Counted from the stretch's first letter, positions 50,836 through 59,117 are shown. The stretch: 64,000 nucleotides of DNA from Hymenobacter jeollabukensis (GCF_005771675.1 NZ_VAJM01000002.1:682001-746000); one strand, 5' to 3'. The notes: generated by a model not told the origin, from the letters alone. Made by a program: numbers and translations.

Positions 50836-50931
50836 GGGTTTGTAAGCGTTCCCAAGGGTTTCAACGGGTTTACCGCCTACGACAGCATAGAAACAGAGTA
50901 GCGAAGGGTTTGCAAGCGTTCCTAAGGGTTT
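50836..50931. repeat. 26-bp direct repeat pair with related GGGTTT units
   Basis: The 26-base unit at 50836-50861 (beginning GGGTTTGTAAGCG) recurs at 50906-50931 with two changes. Shorter GGGTTT-AAGCG pieces occur from 50814 to about 50980. The arrangement is iteron-like but irregular. Confidence 0.65.
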
Positions 50932-51109
50932 GTAAGCGATTGGAAGTGTCTACAAGGGCTACCAAGGATCTTTAAGCGTCATGACGGGTGGGCATGGCCA
51001 CTGGTGCCACGTGGCTTCAGCAGGGGTACTCTAGCCGTCAAACACTCGAAATAGGCCACTATATGTTAGCCAATTACACCTATCCAAGCACACTAGTGGT
51101 TTAATCATC

Positions 51110-51163
51110 GATGCACGACCGTGCTGGACCTACCGCTCGGTAGGTCCAGCACGGTCGTGCATC
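51110..51163. repeat. perfect 26-bp palindrome
   Basis: Arms 51110-51135 (GATGCACGACCGTGCTGGAC...) and 51138-51163, two-base centre. Not related in sequence to the 5591 family. Confidence 0.85.
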
Positions 51164-51573
51164 ACGGGTAACCCGTAGCGTTTATTAACGCTCGTTTGTG
51201 TAATGTCACAGCACCGTGCGGGCTGAGGTGCATGCTACTGACGAGAACGTCGCGTTAAACACTTGGCATAGGACAGCGCCAGCGTCTGCTGGGCACAGGC
51301 CACTCCATGCCGCCCGGACTGGGAGGACAGCAATTCTAATTGCCCCTGATTTAGGGTAATGCATCCAGTGCCCTATGCATAAAGGTATATGGAGGTAAAG
51401 AAATTTCTTAGCTATCTGGATTACCGTGATTGTGTTGAGATAGAGCGGAATGGATCTTTTTAACATATGAGTGCAAAGAGACAGGCGGTGTAGCTACTGT
51501 TCCAACTAGGTTTGAAAAGCTAGACCGCCTTACAATTGGTACTGTCTGTGACGGCTTAGAGCGTGTTGGGGAA

Positions 51574-52335
51574 TTAGGTGATTCGATTTAGGCAGAGCGT
51601 GATGTTGGCCCAGAGAATCCAAGCGGCGTGGCTTTCGAGTAGGTGCTCGTAATCGACCACGAGGCGGCGGAAGCAGTTGAGCCAGGCGAACGTGCGCTCG
51701 ACGACCCAGCGCTGGGCCACGGGCACAAACCCGCGAGCCGAGGGCGGGCGGCTGGCCAGTTCATGGCGCAGGCCGCGCGCCAGCAGCCCTTCGGCAAAGC
51801 GACCGCGGTAGGCTTGGTCGGTGACCACGGCGCGCAGACGCGGGCCCCAGTAGCGGCGTTCGAGCAACAGCGGGGCCGCACCTTGCCCGTCGTGCTGGTG
51901 CGCGGCGTGGCTGCGGCAGGCCCACACGCGGCCTCGCGTGTCGACCAGCAGTTGCCGCTTGCGCCCGTTCACGCGTTTGTGCGCGTCCAGCCCTCGCGCT
52001 TCATAGATGCGCGGGGCCAGCTTCACGCTTTGGCTATCGAGGCAGAGTACGGCCGGCGTGGGGGCGCGGCCTTCGCGCACGCGCTCGGCCTGCATCAAGC
52101 AGCGGTTCAGCCGCGGCAGCGTGCCGTCCTGCTGCCAGCGCCGGTAGTAGTAATACACGGCGGTCCACGGCGGGAAGACGGCCGGCAAACTGCGCCATTG
52201 GCAGCCCGTGCGGCACACGTACAGCAGGGCGTTGACCACGTGGCGCAGGCACAAGCGCCGTTTGCGTTGTAGCGGCAGCAGCGGAATCATACCTTGCCAC
52301 TGCGAGTCAGTAAGGGGTTGAAAGCACTCAACCAT
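51574..52335 (-). CDS. IS5-family DDE transposase
   Basis: The product has 253 residues; ATG 52335 (TTG 52368 is less likely) begins MVECFQPLTDSQWQGMIPLL. An N-terminal DUF4096-like region (GCQWRSLPAVFPPWTAVYYY) precedes the DDE domain: first Asp in VLCLDSQSVK, second in AVVTDQAYRGR, Glu in WVVERTFAWLNCFRRL. The frame is intact and the stop sits 15 bases inside the left terminal repeat. It mediates cut-and-paste transposition of the element at 51559-52969. Confidence 0.95.
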   Translation of the reverse strand: MVECFQPLTDSQWQGMIPLLPLQRKRRLCLRHVVNALLYVCRTGCQWRSLPAVFPPWTAVYYYYRRWQQDGTLPRLNRCLMQAERVREGRAPTPAVLCLDSQSVKLAPRIYEARGLDAHKRVNGRKRQLLVDTRGRVWACRSHAAHQHDGQGAAPLLLERRYWGPRLRAVVTDQAYRGRFAEGLLARGLRHELASRPPSARGFVPVAQRWVVERTFAWLNCFRRLVVDYEHLLESHAAWILWANITLCLNRIT

Positions 52336-52423
52336 AAGGGACCGGAAGCCTAGGAACTCCCGCCCCAACTTACTGGCTCGTTTTCTTTGTACATCAAGAT
52401 TGATTTGCCAATACTGGCTCTGT

Positions 52424-52918
52424 ATGCTGGAATCTATTCTGCGGCCATTAGTCGGCCTTGATATTGAAGCCGTGTATCTCGTCGGCTCCTTGGGCGGATG
52501 GGATGAATGGGTAGAAGGCGGCTCCGACCCGTTTCAACTTCTGCTCGGCCTGAGCGATGAGTGGCTGCTTGACGTGAGAGCAGCCGACGCCGGGGACTAC
52601 ATATGGGTGCAGTTAACCCAGGGCCGGTCGCGGGCACAGGCCCTGGCGGATGCCCGCTCTCCTGGGTTGTGGGGGCCGCACCCGATGCTGGCGGGAGACT
52701 ATTTGGCTTCCCTTTTGGGACAACGTATTACGCGGGTGCGCTTGGAACGTGATAGTGCTACCTCGGCCCCTCACTTGTCTGCTACCGAAAAGACGCTCCA
52801 ACTCTTCACCACCCAGCATACCTTCACTGTGTTCAACTATGCGGGCACAGGCTTGTCCACTGATCTAAGCCCAGGTGAGGAGGTTGCGCAAGGGCCTTAC
52901 TGGACTGATGTAGGCTAA
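52424..52918 (+). CDS. passenger gene inside the IS element, unknown function
   Basis: The product has 164 residues; ATG 52424 gives MLESILRPLVGLDIEAVYLV. I do not recognise the family. Conserved-looking features are GSLGGWDEWVEGGSDPFQLL, then LLDVRAADAGDYIWVQLT, and HTFTVFNYAGTG near the end. No signal peptide, membrane segment or nuclease motif is visible. It is divergent from the transposase with 88 bases between starts and lies entirely inside the terminal repeats, so it travels with the element. The Gly/Trp/Asp-rich start loosely resembles small immunity-like proteins, but this is speculative. Confidence 0.6.
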   Translation: MLESILRPLVGLDIEAVYLVGSLGGWDEWVEGGSDPFQLLLGLSDEWLLDVRAADAGDYIWVQLTQGRSRAQALADARSPGLWGPHPMLAGDYLASLLGQRITRVRLERDSATSAPHLSATEKTLQLFTTQHTFTVFNYAGTGLSTDLSPGEEVAQGPYWTDVG

Positions 52919-53027
52919 CGAGTTAGGGTTGTCGCGCATCGTACCGGATTCCTAAATCCCAACACGCTCTTAGGAGTTGAAGCTCCAGATCACTTAGATG
53001 GCTTCTGCAAGCAATGGAAGAACATTC

Positions 53028-53074
53028 CATAAAATGAAGCAGCCCCACTACTAGTGGGGCTGCTTCATTTTATG
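53028..53074. terminator. perfect 23-bp hairpin
   Basis: Arms 53028-53050 (CATAAAATGAAGCAGCCCCA...) and 53052-53074, one-base centre, with AAAA/TTTT near the base of the stem. It serves as terminator for the minus-strand 53103-54257 gene, 28 bases after its stop. Confidence 0.8.
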
Positions 53075-53102
53075 CCAGTGTCTGAGATTCTATACTTGGC
53101 TA

Positions 53103-54257
53103 TTAGTTGTGGTTAGGCGCTTGCATAGTGCTTACATACGCATTGTAGCTGGCAGCAAATTTTTTGGCAGCCTCATGGTTGCTGAACATAAATACCTCGA
53201 AGACGCCACTGTCACTTTTGAATTCCAGCTCGCCATACTGCACAATAGGAATCTGACGGTTCGCTTTGAATCTTCGGTCTGGGGTACCATCCTTATTCAC
53301 CTTTGCCCATGTCCTTCCAATAACAGTCGCGTCTTGTGGAATGATTTCTTCTTCTAAAAAACGGGTTGATCTAAAGGAGAGCTTCAATTCCGGCAGACTA
53401 ACCATACCAAAGTTCTGATGGCTATCAAAGAGAATAGCGAAGCCTGGATAAATGTAAATATCGCTCCCATTCTGATTTTTGAAATATAGTGCATCAAAAT
53501 CCGCGTTTATAAACTCAATATTTTTATGGGATAGCGACGTTATAGTTCGCGTAATTACATGACCAGCGGAAGACTTGTTTTCGAAATTGCGGTTACTTGA
53601 TGTCTTGTCCCAAATTTTGTGGGACCTTGATAATTCGTCGAAGGACGACTTCAGAGCAGCGTATCGAATTTCAATAGATGCATCTGTAGTGATATCTAAT
53701 TGAACCTTACAATTCACTAACTGATTAAGTATTTCGTCTAAGTAGTTTGCTTTGTTAGAATAGTCCTCGTCAAATTTTTTGATAAATAGTCCGATCAAAA
53801 ACAGCTTTGATAGAAGCCTGTTCCGCTTGGCATCCCGAACCTGCTTGGTTACAACTGGCACCTCAACAAGGATTGCCTGTTTCTCTTGGTGGGCAGCTAG
53901 AAAGGTTTCCTTTACCTGGGAAAGCTCACTGCTTGTTACAGAGTCTGCGGAACTGCTTTTGATCTCGCCTTCTAGCTGCTTAGGTAGAAAGTAATAAGGA
54001 GTATCCTCAAGGTCACTCGCAGAACTAGGGTGCAGAACAGCGGGATTGTACGTGCCTTTGTCCCCAGTAGACCAATCAGCTATTTTGCTTCTGCTAGATA
54101 GACCTGTTCCTGGGATACCGGTATTTAGATAGGCCCCTTTTCCATTCAGATTAACATTCAATCCCTTGATGCCTACTGTTGCGCTCAGGCCCTTCGAGCT
54201 AATGTTTAGGTAAACTCCAGGGAATAGCTTTTGTCTGCGACGAAATTTGAAGGGCAT
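53103..54257 (-). CDS. DUF4236-domain protein
   Basis: The product has 384 residues, ATG 54257. The N-terminal DUF4236 domain is clear: MPFKFRRRQKLFPGVYLNIS, then KGLNVNLNGKGAYLNTGIPG. A charged linker and an unassigned helical domain follow. The rest is a beta-rich segment (LPELKLSFRSTRFLEEEIIP) and QIPIVQYGELEFKSDSGVFE at the end. Composition is visibly AT-richer than the high-GC core genes. DUF4236 proteins occur near mobile and conflict-system genes, but their role is unknown. Confidence 0.85.
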   Translation of the reverse strand: MPFKFRRRQKLFPGVYLNISSKGLSATVGIKGLNVNLNGKGAYLNTGIPGTGLSSRSKIADWSTGDKGTYNPAVLHPSSASDLEDTPYYFLPKQLEGEIKSSSADSVTSSELSQVKETFLAAHQEKQAILVEVPVVTKQVRDAKRNRLLSKLFLIGLFIKKFDEDYSNKANYLDEILNQLVNCKVQLDITTDASIEIRYAALKSSFDELSRSHKIWDKTSSNRNFENKSSAGHVITRTITSLSHKNIEFINADFDALYFKNQNGSDIYIYPGFAILFDSHQNFGMVSLPELKLSFRSTRFLEEEIIPQDATVIGRTWAKVNKDGTPDRRFKANRQIPIVQYGELEFKSDSGVFEVFMFSNHEAAKKFAASYNAYVSTMQAPNHN

Positions 54258-54340
54258 CGTAACGGATGTTAGAAGTGATAGGGGGTTATGTGCAATAATA
54301 CACTTATCGCGCAGAAGCGAAAGCGTACATCACAAGATGT

Positions 54341-54382
54341 AAACAGCGTCGGCCCCACCAGTAGGTGGGGCCGACGCTGTTT
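54341..54382. terminator. hairpin between 53103-54257 and 54402-54713 genes
   Basis: 19-bp arms 54341-54359 (AAACAGCGTCGGCCCCACC) and 54364-54382, four-base loop, 19 bases after the DUF3892 stop. Confidence 0.85.
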
Positions 54383-54401
54383 ATGCGAGCTAGTCAGCTT
54401 G

Positions 54402-54713
54402 TCACGGAGCAATCCAATCAAAGTTGATCAGATGGCTCAAGTTGTCGGTGAGCTTATTGTCTGCGTTAGATCGTAAATACTTGCCAGCACTCGCGTTGAC
54501 AACGTGTACAGTTTCTCCTATATTCCAGAATGACCGGGTGTAATTCCAGACCCATGTAGTAACCGTATTACCTGGGGTTTCAACCAATGCAATGGCAGCT
54601 GTTTTTGATGTTTTAGATGCTTTCGTTGTTCCATCCTGGACTATTTGATGAACAGCATAATGAGTAATTACTCCACCTGCCTTCCAAACGCCAGAAATTC
54701 TATATTCTGCCAT
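54402..54713 (-). CDS. DUF3892 family protein
   Basis: The product has 103 residues, ATG 54713. The family pattern is strong: MAEYRISGVWKAGGVITHYA, IALVETPGNTVTTWVWNYTR, WNIGETVHVVNASAGKYLRS and DNLSHLINFDW. DUF3892 proteins are small cytosolic proteins of unknown function. The next gene downstream on the same strand is DUF4236, separated by a terminator, so they are not an operon. Confidence 0.88.
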   Translation of the reverse strand: MAEYRISGVWKAGGVITHYAVHQIVQDGTTKASKTSKTAAIALVETPGNTVTTWVWNYTRSFWNIGETVHVVNASAGKYLRSNADNKLTDNLSHLINFDWIAP

Positions 54714-54780
54714 GTTCTGAGCACTTAAGGGTGAAAGATGTTTTCAATGAACCGAACGATCAACTAGGGATAGGGCCGCC

Positions 54781-55146
54781 TTATGCTGTGATCTTACGCC
54801 GCATCACATAGTGGTACACGTTCTGCCCACCTACCATGATCACGTAGGCGTTCACGAACTCCCAGCCTTCGGCGTTCAGGTAGTTCAACGCGTCGATGAT
54901 AGAGTTGAAACTCTGCACCTTGCCCTCGGCGTCTTTGTACCGGTTATCGGAGAAGAACTTGCGCTCTTGGCCGTAGTCGATAGCGATGGTCACCTTGGTG
55001 CTCATGAACTTCTGCGAGGCCAGCATCATGCAGTATTCTTCGGTGCGCTGGGCAACGCTGGCAGCAGCTGGTGCCGGCGTCGTTTGAGCGAGGGATGCAG
55101 TAGCTGCGCTAACCGTTAGCGCAGCCGTGAGTAATAGTGCTTTCAT
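54781..55146 (-). CDS. secreted hypothetical protein, 121 aa
   Basis: ATG 55146 gives a signal peptide (MKALLLTAALTVSAATASLA). The mature part ends in SIIDALNYLNAEGWEFVNAY followed by GGQNVYHYVMRRK, which resembles the end of DUF4177-like small domains (a helix, then EGWE and beta strands). Function unknown. It is divergent from the TerB-like gene at 55407 with 260 bases between. Confidence 0.75.
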   Translation of the reverse strand: MKALLLTAALTVSAATASLAQTTPAPAAASVAQRTEEYCMMLASQKFMSTKVTIAIDYGQERKFFSDNRYKDAEGKVQSFNSIIDALNYLNAEGWEFVNAYVIMVGGQNVYHYVMRRKITA

Positions 55147-55406
55147 GAATGAAGAAAGGGAATGCAGTAATTTGGTGTAGCTACAGCTAACCAGAAAGCC
55201 GCAAAGTACCAGAGTCTACAGCGCATAAGTATTCGTGCTGCCACTAATTTTCATATCCGTGCTACCACGGATTTTTGCTATTGCTACATAGAAGCATTTG
55301 CAGTCCAGCTTGTATTTAGTTAGGTTTCGCTACTGCTCTTGACGCCATGCGTCATCCACACCTATTGCTTGTCGCTTGATCTTCTCACCCTCTACCCTTT
55401 CCTTCT

Positions 55407-55829
55407 ATGGGACTTTTTGACAAAGTCTTCGGTGGCGCTGCCACGGCCCAGGCCAACCCTTTCACCACGCCCCAGGACGCCTTCTTCGCCGTCCTGTACG
55501 CTTGCATGTCGGCTGACGGCAATGTCGACGATGAGGAAATCACCGCCTTGGTATCCCTGGCCCAGCAAAAGGCGCTCTACCGCGGCCACGACATGGTGAG
55601 CATCTACCGCCGCGTGGCACCCAAGGTCATCCAGTTCGGCAACCGCCAGGAAGCCGTTGCGCTGGCCGCGTCGCAGGTGCCCGCCGAGTTGCGCCCTACG
55701 CTGTTCGCCAACTGCGTAGACTTCGCTGCCTCGGATGGCTTCGTCGGCACGGCCGAGCAGGCCCTGAGCCTGGACCCGCAGCAATGCATGAACATCGTGG
55801 AGGTCATCATGATCAAGAACAAAGGCTAA
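55407..55829 (+). CDS. TerB-like protein
   Basis: The product has 140 residues, ATG 55407. TerB-like acidic helical domain: DAFFAVLYACMSADGNVDDE, EITALVSLAQQ, and FAASDGFVGTAEQALSLDPQ near the C-terminus. TerB domains occur in tellurite-resistance operons and in phage-defence and stress modules; none of the usual Ter partners (TerD, TerC) is here, so a tellurite role is unsupported. First of four co-directional genes to 57689, with a hairpin at 55845 before the next. Confidence 0.85.
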   Translation: MGLFDKVFGGAATAQANPFTTPQDAFFAVLYACMSADGNVDDEEITALVSLAQQKALYRGHDMVSIYRRVAPKVIQFGNRQEAVALAASQVPAELRPTLFANCVDFAASDGFVGTAEQALSLDPQQCMNIVEVIMIKNKG

Positions 55830-55844
55830 CCGCAGCACGCAACA

Positions 55845-55878
55845 GGGCGCCGCTTTTTTGGAGGCGGCGCCCGTTTTA
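55845..55878 (+). terminator. hairpin after the TerB-like gene
   Basis: GGGCGCCGC (55845-55853) and GCGGCGCCC (55864-55872), followed by GTTTTATT, 16 bases after the stop. Some readthrough to the next gene is possible. Confidence 0.75.
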
Positions 55879-55883
55879 TTGTA

Positions 55884-57224
55884 ATGACTATGGAAACCAT
55901 AGGCCTACTCACCATCATCTGCGCCGGCCTGGCCGTCGGGCTCTACCTGGTGCTGCAGCGGCTGAAGGCTGCCAAAGCCCAGCACGCACAACTGGCCCAG
56001 CAGCACCAAGCCCTCACCGAACGCTTTCGCCCCGTTGTTGACGTCGACGCCGAGAAGCAGCGCGTCCAGCAGCAAACGGCAGAATTCGCTCAGCAGTACC
56101 AGCAGCAACAACGGGAAGTGAGCGCCCTCAACGCCCAGGCGGCCGGGCTGCGTTTGGAGTTGCAATCCCTAGAGCTGATGGCCGATTTGCAGTCCTTCGG
56201 CCTCTACAAGCCCCGCTACGACTTCGGCAGCTCTACCCAGTACCAGCAGAAGCTCGACGACGTCTACGCCAAGCAGAAGAAGCTCATCACCGACAAGAAA
56301 GCGGCCACTTGCGCCATCGAGTGGACGGTGAACGGGAGCAAGGTGGAGGGCAAAAAGCAAATCACCCAGACCTTGAAACTAGTGCTGCGGGCCTTCAACG
56401 GCGAGTGTGACGCGGCCATCTCCAAGGTCAAGTACAACAACGTGACCGTGATGGAGACGCGCATCCGCAAAGCCTACGAGGCCATCAACAAGACGGTGGA
56501 AACGCAGCGCTGCACGATTGCCCGCGGCTACCTAGACTTACGCCTGCAGGAGCTGTACCTCTGCCACGAGTACCAAGAAAAGGTACAGGCTGAGAAAGAG
56601 CTGCAACGCCAGATACGCGAGCAGATGCGCGAAGAAGAGCTGGCCCAGCGTGAGCTGGAGAAAGCGCGCCTCGATGCCGAAAAGGAAGAGAAGCGCTACG
56701 CCGATGCCCTGCGCAAAGCCCAGCAAGAGGTAGCTCAGGCTCAGGGTGACAAGCAACTGAAGCTACTGGCCCAGATCAGCGAACTGCAGGCCAAGCTGAC
56801 GGCGGCCCAGCAGGTGAAGGAGCGTGCCATTTCCCAAGCCCAGCTGACCCGCTCGGGCCACGTCTATGTCATCTCCAACATCGGCTCCTTCGGTGAAGAC
56901 GTGTACAAAATCGGCATGACGCGCCGGCTCGAACCCATGGACCGCGTGAAGGAGCTAGGCGACGCCTCCGTGCCGTTCCAGTTCGACGTGCACGCCATCA
57001 TCTACTGCGACGACGCACCCAAGCTGGAAAATACCCTGCACCGGGTGTTCAACCATCGGCGCTTGAATCGGGTAAATGAGAAGAAGGAGTTTTTCCGCGT
57101 CTCGTTGGCTGAGATTGCCGAAGCCGTGAAGGCCAACCACGGCGAGATTGAGTTCCTACACGAAGCAGAGGCAGTAGAGTATCGAAAGACTTTGGCAATG
57201 CTCGAAGAAGCAGTTACTCATTAA
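55884..57224 (+). CDS. membrane-anchored DUF4041/GIY-YIG (T5orf172-type) protein
   Basis: The product has 446 residues. An N-terminal transmembrane helix (IGLLTIICAGLAVGLYLVL, residues 5-24) is followed by coiled coil and a DUF4041-like domain (about 100-240, TVETQRCTIARGYLDLRLQE). A long charged coiled coil lies at 240-320. The C-terminus is a T5orf172-type GIY-YIG domain: GHVYVISNIGSFGEDVYKIG followed by MTRR, and HRVFNHRRLNRVNEKKEFFR. GIY-YIG domains cut or bind DNA. I infer a membrane-tethered nuclease-like protein, a plausible defence effector. It follows the TerB-like gene. Confidence 0.87.
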   Translation: MTMETIGLLTIICAGLAVGLYLVLQRLKAAKAQHAQLAQQHQALTERFRPVVDVDAEKQRVQQQTAEFAQQYQQQQREVSALNAQAAGLRLELQSLELMADLQSFGLYKPRYDFGSSTQYQQKLDDVYAKQKKLITDKKAATCAIEWTVNGSKVEGKKQITQTLKLVLRAFNGECDAAISKVKYNNVTVMETRIRKAYEAINKTVETQRCTIARGYLDLRLQELYLCHEYQEKVQAEKELQRQIREQMREEELAQRELEKARLDAEKEEKRYADALRKAQQEVAQAQGDKQLKLLAQISELQAKLTAAQQVKERAISQAQLTRSGHVYVISNIGSFGEDVYKIGMTRRLEPMDRVKELGDASVPFQFDVHAIIYCDDAPKLENTLHRVFNHRRLNRVNEKKEFFRVSLAEIAEAVKANHGEIEFLHEAEAVEYRKTLAMLEEAVTH

Positions 57225-57227
57225 CCG

Positions 57228-57422
57228 ATGGTAGGAGCGCTCATATTTCTGCTGGCGATTATAGTCGCCATTCTCCTGCACCTGATCAAGTCTTTTCAAA
57301 AACCATCGGCCAACCACAGTGTAGATACACTTGTCCGTGGCAACTTTAGCCAAGTCGGCCAACGAGGTGGCGTGTATCACTACAATAGTCGCGGCAAGAA
57401 GGTCTACCAGAAGCGCCGCTAA
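57228..57422 (+). CDS. small single-pass membrane protein
   Basis: A 64-residue protein starting 3 bases after the GIY-YIG stop, so it is likely co-transcribed. Residues 3-23 (GALIFLLAIIVAILLHLIKS) form one transmembrane helix; the basic C-terminal tail (YHYNSRGKKVYQKRR) is probably cytosolic. No known family. Tight spacing suggests it belongs to the same functional unit. Confidence 0.6.
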   Translation: MVGALIFLLAIIVAILLHLIKSFQKPSANHSVDTLVRGNFSQVGQRGGVYHYNSRGKKVYQKRR

Positions 57423-57455
57423 CACACCGCCAAAACAACATTCATCCAACGTCTT

Positions 57456-57689
57456 ATGGCAGAAATAGAATCATCCCTCGACCACTCATCAGCTGAGCGC
57501 CTAGCGGAACTGCTAATGGCAGCAGAAGACTGGTGCATCTTTCGCGTCGACAAGAAGGGCACTCATGTGCATCTAGCCGGTCCTGAATCCATACTACTAG
57601 TCGGTGACTTCTTTGCCGGAGCGCCAGACATTCGAAAGGTTGTCATGGATTACGTGCGGGCCAAGACAAAACAGCCTGGCAGCAAATAA
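57456..57689 (+). CDS. small hypothetical protein, 77 aa
   Basis: ATG 57456, 33 bases after the previous gene. Acidic N-terminal helix (SSAERLAELLMAAEDWCIFR) followed by THVHLAGPESILLVGDF and a basic end. No family recognised. Last gene before a terminator, so it is probably the end of the same operon. Confidence 0.55.
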   Translation: MAEIESSLDHSSAERLAELLMAAEDWCIFRVDKKGTHVHLAGPESILLVGDFFAGAPDIRKVVMDYVRAKTKQPGSK

Positions 57690-57701
57690 CATGTACCACA
57701 A

Positions 57702-57735
57702 AAAAGGCCTCCCAGCAATGCGAGGCCTTTTCTTA
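57702..57735 (+). terminator. terminator of the TerB/GIY-YIG operon
   Basis: Arms AAAAGGCCTC (57702-57711) and GAGGCCTTTT (57722-57731), 10-base loop, then TCTT. Confidence 0.85.
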
Positions 57736-57811
57736 TCACCGCCATGCACGAGTACACCTACGAGTATTCTCATCTGCCAAGTCCACCGAGGATAGTAAAG
57801 CCATATTACTG

Positions 57812-57853
57812 ATCACAAAAAAGCCCTTCCTTTCGGGAGGGCTTTTTTGTGAT
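57812..57853. terminator. bidirectional hairpin terminator
   Basis: An AT/GC stem with arms ATCACAAAAAAGCCC and GGGCTTTTTTGTGAT, so U-tracts form on either strand. It lies 5 bases after the minus-strand stop at 57859. Confidence 0.8.
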
Positions 57854-57858
57854 ATCTT

Positions 57859-58083
57859 CTACTCAAGCAGAAGGTCTCTTTCCTTGGCGTCTTTCCAGTC
57901 GTTGAGGAAGTCTTGTTCGCTCTTGTAAGTAGTTTCAATTTCCTGGGTCGGAGCATGAATGATATGGACTTCTCCGTTTTGTCTTGCTATCTGTAGGGTG
58001 TATTGCTTGTGGGGCTGATACTTACCCATGATACCTTTACCAACGTAAGTAGCTGTAATCTGTTTGCTTTGAGCATTACCCAT
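57859..58083 (-). CDS. small hypothetical protein, 74 aa
   Basis: ATG 58083. Begins MGNAQSKQITATYVGKGIMG and ends in a charged helix (QDFLNDWKDAKERDLLLE). The beta-strand-rich middle (YTLQIARQNGEVHIIHAPTQ) and acidic tail are plausible for a folded protein. No family recognised. Its own bidirectional terminator supports expression. Confidence 0.6.
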   Translation of the reverse strand: MGNAQSKQITATYVGKGIMGKYQPHKQYTLQIARQNGEVHIIHAPTQEIETTYKSEQDFLNDWKDAKERDLLLE

Positions 58084-58436
58084 ATGGTTGATTAATTAGG
58101 TGGGATGCCTTATACGACCTTCTGTACCTGGAAGTTTAACGACTTGCATCCTCCTGGGGGATGGACACCGGTGCTATGCCCTCGCCTACCTGCCAGCGCA
58201 GGGTAAGGGGTCGCACTAGACGAGGAACGCAAAACAACGCTAAGATCATTTGCCCACCAGAAACGGGCTGGTTTGTCTCACCAAGTCAGTACTTCAAGCT
58301 CGTATGAGCCGTTGATACAAGATGAACCAAAGCTACACGTCAATCTGACCAGCCTCTGCTTTTTTCGAAAACTGCATTCATGGCGTTTAAACGCACGATT
58401 TTTTGAGATGGACCGCTAGTTCAGGACTCGTTAGCG
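58084..58436. other. intergenic region
   Basis: About 350 bases upstream of the recombinase fragments. No gene, hairpin or repeat that I can support. Confidence 0.4.
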
Positions 58437-58752
58437 TTGTTTTCCGTTCTTGGTCCAGTGAGACCCCGTACTCAAGGAAAGAAGCAGGAGAACGAGAACC
58501 AGCTGCGCGAATTTCGGGCCTTCGCTGAGCGGCTGGGCTTTACTCTCCATAAGGAGTACATTGACGGGGAGAGCGGTGGCACGGCCGACCGGCCTGCTTT
58601 CCAGCAGCTGTTTCTCGATGGGTATCAGCGCCGCTTCGATGTAGTGCTGTTCTGAGCCCTGGACCGCTTCAGCCGCGAGGGTGTGACCGAGACGCTCAAC
58701 TACCTGCAGAAGCTCTACTCTGCTGGCGTGCAATTCAAGAGCTTCACCGGAG
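58437..58752 (+). pseudogene. serine-recombinase fragment with internal stop
   Basis: The frame reads QENENQLREFRAFAERLGF, then YIDGESGGTADRPAFQQLFL, then DVVLF followed by a TGA (58653-58655) where TGG (Trp) is expected, then ALDRFSREGVTETLNYLQKL. This is the resolvase catalytic domain, but the N-terminal Ser motif is degraded (VRPRTQ in place of VSTxxQ). The C-terminal DNA-binding domain is missing. It is therefore a clear pseudogene. Confidence 0.85.
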
Positions 58753-58786
58753 GCCAAGGTCTGCCCGATTCGTTCGCTGCAGGCCG

Positions 58787-59083
58787 TTGCGCCAACTCGG
58801 GCGCGAGGCAGGGCCGGTGTTCGTGTCGCTGCGCAAGGGCGAGCGGCTAACCCAAGCGCGGCTTTCCGATAAAAGCGTCAACGCCGTGGTGCAACGCTAC
58901 TTGGGACCTAGCTACTCCGCCCACTCCCTGCGGGCTTCGTTCGTGACGGTAGCCAAGCTAGCCGGCGCTGATGACAGCGAAATCATGAACCAAACCAAGC
59001 ACAAGACTTCGGCCATGATCCGGCGCTATTCTCGCCTAGACGATGTGCGGCGACATAATGCTGCTCAGAAGCTGGGATTGTAA
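58787..59083 (+). pseudogene. tyrosine-recombinase C-terminal fragment
   Basis: The frame contains PVFVSLRKGERLTQARL, then SAHSLRASFVTVAKLAGADD, then HKTSAMIRRYSRLDD with the catalytic Tyr in RRYSR. The HxLR and Tyr motifs are those of a tyrosine recombinase, but only the last third is present. It follows directly on the serine-recombinase fragment, so two unrelated recombinases were truncated and joined. Confidence 0.85.
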
Positions 59084-59117
59084 GGAAGCGCAGTGAGTAT
59101 CTACATGAGCAGGCGAC

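Larger units (their letters stand above)
49664..51555. other. 1.9-kb repeat-rich region without credible genes
   Basis: Several frames are open (e.g. 50087-50629 on the plus strand, 51206-51466 on the minus), but none shows a recognisable domain. The region carries several short direct repeats (listed separately) and a perfect palindrome at 51110-51163. It precedes the IS element and may be mobile-element or decayed DNA. No structured RNA family could be assigned. Confidence 0.45.
51559..52969. mobile_element. IS5/IS1031-type element enclosing a passenger gene
   Basis: Terminal inverted repeats GAGCGTGTTGGG (51559-51570) and its complement CCCAACACGCTC (52958-52969) are flanked by a TTA direct repeat (51556-51558 and 52970-52972), consistent with the 3-bp TNA duplications of IS1031-type elements. 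The 1411-bp unit holds the transposase (minus strand) and a second gene (plus strand, 52424-52918). A single-gene IS5 element would normally end just beyond the transposase start. No obvious second terminal repeat is found there. Confidence 0.75.

Noticed and set aside
51206-51466. 86-codon minus-strand frame as a gene
   Set aside because: No family, no coding signature, sits between a palindrome and an IS.
55407-55829. Tellurite-resistance operon
   Set aside because: Only a TerB-like domain is present; TerC, TerD and TerZ partners are absent.
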